From assembly GCF_017654505.1 (NCBI RefSeq), contig NC_054548.1, forward strand, positions 38,282,045 through 38,346,044: DNA of 64,000 bases, written 5' to 3'. Position numbers and translations under genes: made by a program. The DNA is from Polyodon spathula (taxonomy: Eukaryota > Chordata > Actinopteri > Acipenseriformes > Polyodontidae). Positions within the stretch are counted from its first letter, which is position 1. Every line of letters begins with the position of its first letter. Shown here one piece after another: positions 13,213-27,200 of this stretch. The notes below the pieces were generated by a model that saw only the letters and a list, made by a program, of their open reading frames with translations, searched no databases and was not told the DNA's origin.

Positions 13213-16200
13213 GTTGTAGTCAAAAATTTACACACTCCAATGGAAATTTATAATTTCTAGAAATTTCACAAAAAACAAAGAATTTTAGGAAAAATCTTTA
13301 GCAAGAAAGGTTGGTTTTTGTGGATGAGGAAAAAAAAAGTTACAAGAAATAGATGTCTACAATGATTTATCTCAGCAAACTCCAAACATGTTCATTCAAA
13401 AGTATTCATACCCTTTAATGCTATGACAGAATGGTCTATAAGGTGCTAGAAATTTCAATACATTAATGCAGAACCTAATTCTAGAAAAGTCCAGAAAATA
13501 GATTGTAAGTGAACATTCTTAGAGAGTATACAAGGGTTAGGCATAGGATGATTGCTGTCATCACCAATAAGTCAATATGAGGAAGATGTAAAGAGCTATC
13601 TGAAGACCTTAGGCAGAAAATTATTTATTGTCATAAAGCTGGAGGATACTATAAGATTTACAAGCATGTGAATATCCCAATTTTAACTATTGTTTCTATT
13701 AATAAGAAGTACAAAACTCATGGTACTGTCACAGCGCTCCCTCGGTCTGGAAGAAAGAAGGTTCTTTCACCAAGAACAAGTAGAAGAATTCTGAGGAAGG
13801 TTAATAACAATCTGAGATTGACCGCCAAAGATATTCAAAGTGAGTTGGCTGTAAGTGGCACTGGGGTTTCCATTTCAATCATAGGTCAAGAATTGCATGG
13901 TGAAGGTTTTCACAGGCCAAGGTAAAAGTCACTCTTAGGAAAATGTCACAAGTGCAATCGCTTAAAGTTTTCAAAACAGCATTTGAATGATGGATATGAG
14001 TTCAGGTCAAAGGTTTTGTGGAAAATCTACAAATTGTTCTAAATTAATTACAAATACAAAACAGAAAATAATTGATTGCACAAGCATTCACCCCCTTGAG
14101 TCAATGTTTGGTAGAGGCACCTTTGGTATCAATTATAGCCATGAGTCTATTTGGATTTTGTCTCTAAAAGCTTTGCACATCTGGACACTGCAATTTTTGC
14201 CCATTCTTCTTTTTGCGCAAACTTGCTCAAGCTCCGTCAAGTTGGATGGGGACCTTTGGTGAACAGCAATTTTGAACTCTTTCCACATATTCTCAATTGG
14301 ATTGAAGTCCAGGCTTTGACTGGGCCACTCCAGGACATTGTCCTTTTTATTTGTAAGCCACTCCAGTGTGGCTTTGGCAGTATATTTGGGGTCATTGTCC
14401 TGCTAGAAGATGAATCTTCTCCCAAGTCCCAGGTCTCTTGCAGATTTCAGCAGGTTTTCCTCCAGGATTGCTCTGTACTTTGTTGCATCCATTTTGCCCT
14501 CTATCTTTGTGAGCTTTCCAGGCCCTGACGCAGAGAAGCTGCCACCACCATGCTTCATGGTAGGGATGGTGTTCTCAGGATGATGTGCGGTGTTAGGCTT
14601 GCGCCAAACATAGAGCTTAGCGTTGAGGCCCAAAAGCTCTATTTTGGTCTCATCAGACCATAGAATCTTCTTCCACTTGGTCTCAGAGTCTCCCACATGC
14701 CTTCGGGCAAACTCTCATCGAGAATTGATGTGAGTTTTTTTTAACAATGGCTTTCTTTTTGCCACTCTCATGGCAAATAAGGCCAGTTTTATGAAGCACC
14801 CAGGCTATTGTTGCCATATACAGTGTTTCCCAGCTCAGCCGTGGAAGACTGTAACTATTTTAGAGTTGCCATAGGCCTCTTGGTGGCCTCCCTGACTAGT
14901 GCCATTCTCGCCCGGATACTCAGTTTTTAAGGACGGCCTGTTCTATACAGATTCACAGTTGTGCCATATTCTCTCCATTTCTTAATAATGGACTTTACTG
15001 TGCTCTGGGGGATATTCAAAGCCTTGGAAATGTTCTTATATCCTACTCCTGATTGGTGCTTTTGAAGAACCTTGTTCCGGATTGGCTTTGAATGTTCCTT
15101 CATCTTCATGATGTAGTTTTTGTTAGGAAATGTACTAACCAACTGTGGGACCTCCCAGAGACAGGTATATTTAACCTGAAATCATGTGAAACACCTTCAT
15201 TGCACACAGGTGGACTCAACTAATTATGTGACTTCTAAAGACAATTGGTTGCACCAGAGCTTATTTAGGTGTCATAGCAAAGGGGGTGAATACTTATGCA
15301 ATCAATTTTTTTTTCTGTGTTATATTTGTAATTAATTTAGAACGATTTGTAGATTTCATTTTTTACTTTGACATTATGGACTTTCTTTGTGTTGATCAGT
15401 GGCAAAAACGTCTAATTAAATCCATTTTGATTCCATGTTGGAACACAATAAAATGTGGAAAAGTCCAAGGGGGGTGAATACTTTTGAGAGCCACTGTATA
15501 CACACTGAGTGTACAAAACATTAGGAACACCTTCCTAATATTGAGTTGCACCCCCATTTGCCCTCAGAACAGCCTCAATTTGTCAGGGTATGGACTCTAC
15601 GAGGTGTCGAAAGCGTTCCACAGGGATGCTGGCCCATGTTGACTCCAATGATTCCCACAGTTGTGTCAAGTTGGCTGGTAGTGGATCTCTGCTCCGAATA
15701 GTTCATTCCATCTCATCCCACAGATGCTCAATTGGATTGAGATCTGTTGACTGGGCAGGCCACTGCAGTAAACTGAATTCACCATTATGTGGTAAAATAA
15801 ATCCATTAGCAGATGGATACACTGCTGCCATGAAGGGATGCACCTGATTGGCAATGATGTTCAGATATCCTGTGGCATTCAAACATTGCTCCACTTTTAT
15901 CAAGGGGCCCAATGTGTGCCATGAAAACACACCTCACACCATCACACCACCACCACCAGAATGCAATGTTGACACGCGACATAATGGATAGTCCTCCCAT
16001 CAGCGTGAAACTGGGATTCATCAGACCAGGCATTGTTTTTCCAATCCTCCAGTGTCCAGTGTTTCCGTTCCTTAGCCCACTGCAACTGCAGTTTCTTGTG
16101 TTTTGCTGAAAGAAGTGGAATGTTAGGTCGTCAGCTGCCATACCCCAATCGTGTCAAGGTACGACGAGTTGTGCATTATTTTATGGGTCTTTCGGCACCA

Positions 16201-17319
16201 ATGTTGTACTGGACTGTCAGTTGACTAACTGTAGCCCATCTGTTGCTCTGCACAATTCTTGTCAGCCTCCTTTGGCCTCTTTCATCAATGAGCTGTTTTC
16301 GACCACCGGTCTGCTGTTGGCTGGATGTCCTTTGGGTGGTGGACCATCCTTGATACACATGGGAAACTGTTTTGTGTGAAAAACCCAGCAGTGTTGCAGT
16401 TCTTGACACACTTAAACCGGCGTGCCTGGCACCTACTACCATACCCCGTTCAAAGGCACTTAAGTCTTTTGTCTTGCCCATTTACCCTCTGAATGGCACA
16501 CATACACAATCCATATCTCAATTGTCAAGGCTTAAAAATCTTTAACCTGTCTTCCCTTCATCTACACTTATTGAAGTGGATTTAACAGGTTACATCAATA
16601 AGGGATCACAGCTTTCATCTGGATTCACCTCGTCTATTTCATAGAAAGAACAGGTGTTCCTAATGTTTTGTACACTCATATATATATATAATAGCAAACT
16701 ATTTTTGTCTCACATAATTCTAATTTACAATAAGCATGAGCTAAAATGCTTAATTATTTCAGTGAATATGCCAGAGTTATCACCGTAACCAATGTCCACG
16801 CTTTGAAAGGAACCCTTACGAAAATCAACAGAGAATGATGAACAATTCGAGGTGCATTGACATTGAATGAACCCGCACCTTTAACGTCTTTTATCCTTGA
16901 ATTCTTTAAGTTCTCAAAGCAGATGAACATGAAAAGACATTAGCCAGATTCAATTAAATCTAATGACTTTAATGCCGCAAATTATGTACTTTTTTAATTA
17001 CCTTATCCCACTGCTACATGATAGATGTCCACTTCATTAGATTCAAGCGTGACACAAAAGGCAGCCTCTGCCTAATTACTTAATTACTGTTTTAATTCAT
17101 TCTTTTAGCCGGTACCTCATAATTCCTTTTGTGCCATTAACAGGTTCAAGGATATTGGTTCATTAGCTGGGTAAATAAGATCCCACAGTAGCTGTTATTT
17201 TGCATTGACTGGGTGAATAGGATCTGAAGGAACACTTATTTTCAGTTCCACTGGGCATACTAAACTTCTATATTCCGAAACATATCTGAAGTACATCTGT
17301 AAGCTTCATCCAGATGGTA

Positions 17320-17356
<37 letters not shown>

Positions 17357-20300
17357 TATTATTATTATTATTATTAAAAATATTTAAATAAGATATCTTG
17401 TCTGATGTTCCATTATCACAGGGTTTTTGTGTTATGAGTCATATAACAAAATAAAAGGCAGGGTTTGAGGAAATGTAATATACATTTGTTACAGGTGTCG
17501 AAAGATAAAGCCATATGCAGCTATTAAGACTTCTAATGATACCATCTATCTAATGCATTCATTACATTTTTCAAACTCCTTTTAAAACACTGATGCACAT
17601 GGTTTTTATTCACAACATCACTTAAAGCTGGCTTTGTCATGGTAGAGATATTTAAGGAATTAATTTGATAAGAATTTGACTTACCTGGCTGCCCTCTTTC
17701 TGCCAAAAGACAGCTGGCTGAGGGTTTCCCGTTGTTTCACAGGGAAAGGATGCAGTTCGACCCTGCGCAACGATTTGATCTCTTGGCCTGACCACAAACT
17801 GAGGAGGAGCTGGTTTGAAACAAAAAGGTTTTTTTTTTTTTTAAGGATGCACGGTAACACACAGAGGTGGTAGATAAATCACATTTATCATGCAACAAAA
17901 CACAGTCTGACAGATAAATACAGAGACGAACAATAGAGAAGACAACAGAAAAGCTTTTCAGTTTGACAGATGTGACACATTCTGTCTCATGTAAACTAGT
18001 TATTTCCAGCTTCTTATGAAGAGTAAGGGACAATGACACTGGTAGGTGCCATGGGAACATCCTCTCATACCTCTGCAAGCCCACCTCATTGTTGACCTAA
18101 GAAAAACCTTGACATTTACTGTATGAAGCAAAGACTTCGAATTGTATATGAATTACATAGTTGTGATCAGAATAAAGGCTTCCAGAATTGATAAACTGCA
18201 CTACATAGCCATGTATGCCAGTGCATTTCACATATATTTATTTTGGATCCTTTTGTTTTTTTAATTGTAAAGAAACTGATACCTACTGACAGTAATTTAA
18301 ATAATGTTGCAAGAAATTGCTGTAAATGCAACACAACAAGCATGTTCTGTAAATTACACCTTCCATGACATATCTTACAGCTCAGAAAAGGCTGAAATAT
18401 CTATTGATTATACTGGACCAAAAATATTATTTTGAAACCAAAAAAACTGTACTGTACATTTCAAGAGCTGTGATAATTTTCACAATGTGTTTTATTTAAA
18501 CTGGAGCTAGTAAGCAGGTTATCCAGATCAGTAAATACATAAACCTTGTCCCTAAACCTTGCCAAAATCTTAAGACAGTGAGAGTAGAGATCACTAGGAT
18601 TCCAGATAAAAGGAAAAAGGGAGGAGAGGAAAACAATTAAGACTCGATAACTGGGACATTTTGTGGTAGGAAAAAAATAATGTTTGGAGAATGTAAATGG
18701 ACAGTAAATTAGATTTGATTTCTGGCAAATTATGCTTTGATAGTGCATTCAGTAAGCGCTGACTTCAATCAGTGTCACGCCTGAGCTATGTTATGCTAAT
18801 GGCCAGTTTAGGTGGCCGTTGAGGATGATATGGAAATCAGATGTTTGAGCGGAATGGGGAAACAGGGCCCAAGTGTGAGCTGTGCACCAGACGAGGGGGC
18901 TGCAGGACCCTAAGGTTAATCATATCATGTTCTGAGTTGTGTCTACAGCATGGGATGGTACGATGTGGCTGGGATTAAACAGGAGATAATGAAGAGGCAG
19001 ATAGAGCCACTATCTCCCTGATTGCATAACATGGCTGCATTGGCATTCCACAGCTCTTGGTTAAGCGGACTCTTTTCATTCATTCTTGTCCTTCTCTTGC
19101 TCCTGTTTTTTTTTTTTTCTTTATTCCTTCTTGTCACTGTTCCTTGGTCATACTCACAAACTTAGTTGTTTCCCCAAAACCTTTTTAAAGAGAAATTGGG
19201 GTACCATCTAATCAGTGCATGTAAAACCACAACTGTCAATTCAACAGCAGCTATTCTTTACACTATGCTGTTGGTTGGTCAAGGTGCACATTAGCATGTG
19301 TGACGGAAAGACAATGAGTTCTGGTGGTAAAGAACGGGAGGAGAAGTGTCTGGAAGGGCTGGCCTGACAGTTTGTTTCCAAGGCCGGGAAGTCAGTCAGC
19401 CTGGAAAGAAGCGAGTCTATTGCATATAGAGGCCAGGGTAACGCCGAGAGAAGGACTAAGAGAGGAGCTTTCAGAAAAGGAGACGTGTTACGTGTTTTGT
19501 GTTGTGTTTGTCTGTGTATTAATTGTCTGTGTTTTGCAGCACCAGACAGTTAAAACACCTCCGGAGCTGTCGCCGAGGGTCAGCACTATCTGAATCACCA
19601 CTGCACTACCGTCATGAAAATACCTGTGTCTGCACTCACCACTAGCACGACTGCACTCATCCAGGACTGGTGACCGTGTGTTCGTTTTTGTTCGGGACTG
19701 TGCCCTGTTTTGTTATTCCCGTGCCTTACACATTGCTGTGTATAGCCGGGGATTTATTATTTTACGGTCACCAGACCTGGAATACAAATAAAAACACTTT
19801 CCACCGGATTACAATTGTCTGCCTTTCACTCCTGCACCGCATCACCGCTACACCTGTGGCTCATTCACCAGCCACTTTGCCACACATGGAACAATTACAA
19901 ATTACAAAATGTTTTCTGCTTCCTCGATAGCTGTTTCCAAACGGCAGGTTGAGTTAAAACTCAAGCTTTAGATAGTTGTTTTTATGTGCCAGTGTATCTT
20001 TGCAAGAATAATATGGTATGTCTACCCAGAAACATACTGTTCTAGTTACAATGATGTCAGATATGCTTTTAATTTTTTTTTACAAATATTAACTGAAGTC
20101 TGAATACTTAAGCAAAATAATTTACATACCTTAAAAAACAAGAAACAGTTATCTTTTAAAATTAGAAATCATTAAACTTTTTTTTTTTTTTAGCTGTATA
20201 AACAAAATGCTTTATTTGTTGTATGTCACCTTGTACATGCATTTCTGTCTACAAGGCAAAGTATGCCAACATTTCTTACAGGTCTCCAGTTGAACTTTTG

Positions 20301-23300
20301 GCAATTTAACCAGCTAAGATCAACCCCCCACCCCCCATGCACATCTGAAAAACATTTTTGATATCCAACAGTGCAAATTTATTTAGACCTTATGAATGAA
20401 GTAAAAATATTCTGGAGTTCATTCAGCTGCAAATAAAGAAACTGGTGAATTCAAAGCAAAGCTAAATTATCAGATTCTCCCATTCAGGACCATTAAGGGT
20501 ACACTTTCTTTCCTAGGAGTACTTAGACAAAACATTGAATTATTGAATGGAAAGGTCATGATTGTTATATTACTTTTGGGGCATTTAGAGTATTTATTAA
20601 AAGTAGTAAAAAATATATAGATAGCTAACATATTCCACACTCTGTCAGTACATAATGAACATCCGATTTGAGATGCAATGGCTTAAGAGGCCAACCTGTA
20701 CTCCGAGTTTTATTTTTATTGTGTTACTGCCTGAGGGTTTGTCAGCTGCATCTTTTTTTAAATTATGAGGGGGGTATTTTCAGCAGTCAAGCAAGTTGTT
20801 TTATAGTCAAAGGCATTTGGATCGAATTTTATTTACGCATAACCCTCTTTGAGATTTGATATTTCTGAAGCATTATTACGATTTTTGGAATGAGAAAGCT
20901 GTTTAAGGCTGGCCTCTTGCAAGTGAAGAAAGCATCTGAGTCAGATATTATTATTTTATAAGCGCTGTACATTTCTGAAAGAAACTTCACCTTTACACCT
21001 CTACTATGCTGTACAAAATTAATATCTTATCATGGCAAACTGAGCTGTCTCTTACTGCCCGACAAGCTGTGGATCTATAAATGCAGTACTGTATGGTAAA
21101 TACAAAATGTATTTGAACAGCATGCTTTCTTTTCAAATTATAAAATGTTAACAGCTTCATGCACTATGATATGGGCCTTCTCGATAAAATAAACTACCAA
21201 AATTGTCTGTGCGTAAAGATAACAGTGAATGAATGAATGTTTAAACAGCATACCTCTATGCTATTGAAGGGATGTAGTATAACAATTACTCAGTTGAGCT
21301 TCAAGTTCTAAAAATGGCAGCTCATTTGGTTTGAGACTTTAACGATTTATTAAAGTCATCTTCACCTCAAAGGAAATGGTTTATCAGACAAGATATTTAA
21401 TTCATGATGGAACACATCTGCCCAGGGTCTGGACGATGTTTAAAACAAATACATTTCTGAAGGCCCTTTTTCTTTCAATCATATTTTATTCAGAAGTAAA
21501 GCAATTACAGTCTCCTTCCCATGGATGGACTGAATGTTTAATTTTCAAAGCTTTTTCAACCTAATAATTTCTGACAATCACACGTTAGACCTTGGGCTAC
21601 TTTGACCCAGTCACAGTTCTCCATTATTAGTATTTCTTTTCCCGATACAGATAAATGGGGTGACTGTGTTTTAATTAAACTCATGCCCACACATTAGCCC
21701 CTTTCCTTAAAAAGACAGCTATAACAAAAATGTTAAAAGGCCTGTACCAAACAACCACAAAAGTATTAAAATATGTCATTGTACTGCTTTTATAACCCTT
21801 TCCTCTTATTCTGTTTTAAAGACATGTTCAGGTAGCAACCGGCATTGGTGGCATTTGACAGCAAGGACAGGCTACAACAGAATCTGGCAATGACAGTGAA
21901 AACATCAGGGACCTTTAGGAACAAGTATAGTTGAGGAGGTGGTGCTTCTGTGAATGCAACCCTAAGGAGACATGATCTTTTAGGAAGCATTATGAGGAAG
22001 ACAGAATATATTCAATTGCAAGAAAAAAAAAAAAAAAACAACAAATGTAATAGAAATATAAAGAGGATTGTTTCAGTTGTTTCAGTTTTGAATCCATTGT
22101 TCCATGTTTGAAAATTCAGGGCAGCCTTTCTTTTGTTATGTACTGTAATTAGCGGAGTTGCAATAAAGAAATTAAAAAACGGTTTCTAATTTCAATGTTA
22201 AATATATAATAACAAATCTGAGACAACAATCTGTAATAAACAGGGTAACATCCCTTGTAACAGGATCTGTGGTGGCTTCTTGGATGAATTCAGGTTTAGT
22301 TGCTTAACAGGTTAGTATTATGGGAAAAGCAAATTGTAACAAGTACAAAAGGACACAATTGAATAAGCTTTTTTTCAAGGCTGGAAAGAACTCATACTAA
22401 TAAAGCAATTGCATATTATTCTACTGTACTGCTGTGCGTTGGTTAGTAAATGCTGAATGTTAATATTGAGTCCCGAGTTCAAGCACTGCCGGAAGCTCAT
22501 GCACAAATGGGTTTAAGGATGGTTACTTACCAACAGGGCGAGCTGGACACAGAACAATGGTGTGGTGGGAACATAAAAAGAACAGAACAAAACAAAACAG
22601 AAAAAATAGGAAAAGAAATTTTAAAAAGTCAGAATGAATGACATGTGCTCTGTGTACACAATTCAACGAGGAAAACTGATGAGTTAAGTTTTTCTCTTAA
22701 ATATGTCAAAGACATGCAAAGGCTGTCTTCTGCTTTCCCCAACCCATATTAGTTATTTAAATAATTAAGAAGGATCCTTCAATATCATAACCAACAATTG
22801 TACATAGACACATTCAGCCCATAAACAACTTTAGCATTATGTTGTAAGTGGGGCAAGTGGTATTAAGGTACTAAAGATCTGCTCCTCCTCCTTTAAGTGT
22901 TATTGTTTGCCTTTGATCCAAATTATTACTTAAAAAATAACACCACCTGATGACTGGATATTATAAATGCTTTATTATTCTTATTAACGTTTATACATTA
23001 ATACATAATCCGATGATAATTACACCACATTGTTAAGTGTTCATATAAAAATAAAACCTGTTCCACCTGAGTTCTCAATTACTTAATTGAACCAATTATT
23101 TTCTTAATTGGTCAACACTAACATTCTTCCCAGGTCTTTAGTTATTAATGATTTAAAGATACCCAGAAAACCTGAAGGACTGTGGCTCTCGAAGACCAGG
23201 GTTGGCCACCCTTGGACTAAAGCAGGGCTTCTCAAACTTGTGGCTGCTGGTTTTTGTTCCAACCAAGCTTTCAATTATTTAACTATACCCTTAATTGAAC

Positions 23301-23442
23301 TGATAATTTGCTTAATTAGACCTTTTACTTGTTTTCAGCTCTTGAACAGTTGCATATTTCAGGTTAGCTATAACATTTGATAAGTAATTTGTACTGCAAC
23401 TGTTTAAGAGCTGAAAACAAATAAAAAGGCCTAATTGGCACT

Positions 23443-23478
<36 letters not shown>

Positions 23479-24180
23479 TAACCTTCAAGGAATACAAAGT
23501 GATAATACATACTTTTTTTTTTTTAATATGGACTTTGTATAGATTATTGATCCTCATAAAAATGTTGCCATGGTAACTGTGCACGGCAACATTTTAGTTT
23601 ACTAGTATTTTTGTCATTTTGTCATACTTATAGAGGTACAATTTAGTGTACTATAAACTGCTTTACCACTCTTTGCATTGGTTTTACCATAATGTTTTTA
23701 TAATGGCATACCACTGCTTACTGATGAAGTGTATCATGCCGTATGTGATTTGGATATGTGTCACAAAAATAAAAAATAACACAGGGGGCGTCTGGAACGT
23801 TTCCTCAAAATATGTGCTTTTTAAATGCTAATTGGGGTCAGAAAAACAATTGGACACATTAAACAAAACAAAACAATCTACTACCAGTGTCTTCTATTCC
23901 TTTTCGGTAGATTAAGTAATATTTTGTTTTTGTTTTTGAAACAAGTGATCTCTTTCTATCGCAGGATTCATAGTTAGTTGATTGATTTAAACCAATAAAC
24001 TGGTTAATTCACTGTAATCCCTCAATATTAGTGCTTCTTCAGATGATGAAAACATTTATTTTTTAAGTTGCTGACATTCTCAATATAAACCATCACTGGC
24101 TGGAAAGAACTTAATTAAGGTATGTGCACACTTCATTCCTGCTATTCTATACCAGACTGTGTGTGTGCATTCAGCCTTTG

Positions 24181-24257
<77 letters not shown>

Positions 24258-27200
24258 AAATCATCTTCTAAATGGCTTAATTTCCTCACGGAAACACCTA
24301 GTTGAAAGGTGCTCTGCTTTGCATTCAGCAGATTAAATGAATCAAATGCATGCATTTAAAAAGTGGAAAATTGAATCCGGCCCCACAGGTCATTTGACCC
24401 CTCCCCTTTGTATTATTATACCATTCCACACGGACCTTGAATATGTAATTCAATGTGCATGGGGAAAAAAGAACAGAGTTTATGGCAAAAAATGTTTTGA
24501 TTAACCTTTCCCACCTCTACAGAAAACCTTCAGCATGCACCACTAAACTGTGAAATGGCATCTGTAGCTGTTTTACAGAGGTGCTGTGTACCCAAACTGA
24601 ATTAGGATTATAAAAACAAAGAAGGAGCCAGAATTCCATGTGAACCTAATGAAACATCTTCTAGATAAATAAAAGGAATGAACTGCCCCAATTCTTCAAT
24701 TTGATTAGTTTAAAGAGGTCCTATACACAGTCAAATAGTATTCTTCTGGTATTGAGAGATCATAATTCTGCAAAGAATAGAAAAACCTGGTTTTCTTACT
24801 TGCATGCTTTTAAATCTGAAAAGCAGAGTTGCCTACTGGACTTGTTAAAAATCCCATTTACGATTATTGCATGACCTACATTACACAAGTCATTTTATTG
24901 GCTCATGCATATTAAATATTAATTTCTATATGGTTTTGATAGTGTAGCAGTTGCATTGGTGTTTTCATTTCTATTTCAGATACATCATTACTGATGTGTT
25001 TTGTGATACATATAGCAACCACAAATACTTACAAATTCTAATGCATTTCATTTGCACTTGTTATTATTATTTGCCACGCCAGGATAACACGAAAATTCGC
25101 ACTATAAAAGCTATTTATATATGTAATTCCTATGATATTCCAGCTCCTTTAATATTATTTTGCTGTCCATTTGGTTTATCTTCACTTGTTGTAGTGCAAG
25201 TTTACCACAATTCAAATGTATATTTCGATTTTTCAATGAATATCACAGATTAATAATGAAATATATTTGTACTGGGGCCATCTTTCAAGAGGAAATTGAA
25301 AAATAAGATTGTTTTTTTTCTCTAAAGTTTTGTTACTCAGCACCTCATGTTGAAGTAGTATACAGTGTATTGTTTCAAATCTATTAAATGTTGGTGAAAC
25401 TTTCTGATGTATTACTTACCCCTGACTGTAAGAGTTGCAGCAGCTTCCACTTTTCCAACACGGTTCTCAGCAATACATGTGTAGGTACCTTGATCGCTGC
25501 TGGAAGCCTTTTTAATGCGAAGCATGTAATCCTCTTTAATGTCATAGCTAAGGAATGAAAAAAGCATTATATTTGGTGTGTTGGAAATCATGTATATATA
25601 TATATAACCAAGCAACACTTCTGCTGCACTTTACTTCAGATGGGTTGTCACAAAGGAGCAAATTCAGGTAGCTGGAGACCCTTTGCTGTCTGAAGGCAGA
25701 TGCAAACATTCATATAAAAGGTAACAAAAATAAAGATAACATTTTCCTGTGCATTTGTACTATGTACTTTGAAAAAAATGGTTCTAAATCACTGCTTCTG
25801 CACATTTCTGAAGGTAGCACAGTCTTTTTCAACCCTAAAGCTTTCTTCATTTGATTAAGTTTATTTAATTTCATAACTGGATATTAAATGGGCATTACGT
25901 TCATTCTACCAGTTTGTAGTGGAGGCCCCTGGATTAGAACATATCCTGACAGGGTTCCATCATTTCAGAGCTATAATAATGTTCTTCTGCCCTGTGTAGC
26001 AGCCTGCCTACTCAGCAATTCATAATGAAAAAAGCGGAAGGGATAAACCTGGCAGCTGCTGAAAGACAGGAAAGAAAGGAATAATACAATGGAATCTATT
26101 ACATCTACTGATGAAAATGCTCTTAATAAAGACTTGGTCATAATAAAAGGAGACCTTAGAAAAAAAAAAACTGACAGTGGTCTTAATGGTAAAATGTTCT
26201 TTATAGTGAGAGTTACCTGTAGTAAGGTAAAAATAGCAATTGTGAGGAATACTTATGTGGAGCTCAAGACAAAATGTTAAATGGGGATCCAATTAGTAAT
26301 TCTGTGAAATAAAGTGTGAAATCAATAGTGGGTATACCCTTAATGCAGGTCTGTATCATTAACTATTCAGACTCAGAAGCCCATTAAAAATATCTTGACA
26401 GAACAGAAAATAATTGGATAGATGTTAAACTCCTGTTTGTACTGCATTCCAGAACAGACCTCTAACAATTACAGCGTGCTCCAAGTTTGGTGTACTCAGC
26501 TTAGCCTCCAGTGGACAAAGCCGTCAGTTGTCAGTATATAATTGGAACAGGATCAAGACTGAATGACACTGGACACTATGTTTGACAGCAGCCTGATTCA
26601 TTGTCCCTCAACTTTCATTAAATTCACAAAACCAACATATAATACTACATTGATATTTGCACAGCACTATGGAAACATAGAGGTGTATTTTAATTTAATT
26701 GAAAGGAAACACTTGCAATACATAAACGCAATAACAGTATAACAGCATATGAGTGCAGCTGTAAAGGGACTCCAGCTCAGGCTGTATCACCATTTGGTTT
26801 AGAAGTCATTGAGCACAGTGTGGAAAGGAGGCCCTCTGTACTTGTTACAGGTCCCTGTGTTGACAATATTTCTACCACTAGGGTTTATAAGCTAAAATGA
26901 AGATCAAAAGCTCTCATTCCCAAGCTTTCAGACCCATCTGCCACTGAATACTTTAGGACAAGCCGAAGGCAATTACCACTTCTCATCACCCTATGACTAT
27001 ACATAATAAATGTCTGCCTGGCTGCCACACTGAGCACAGACCTAACGCTGCCCTGCTTTCTCAAACCCGCAGACACACACTTGCAGAATATCTGTGGGTA
27101 AAGCCAGACTTAATTAAAACTAAAGCACATGATAAATAAACGGCTGTTGAATAGAAATGTTACAAGGAAAATGAAGGAGGGATTTTGATATTAAAATTGG

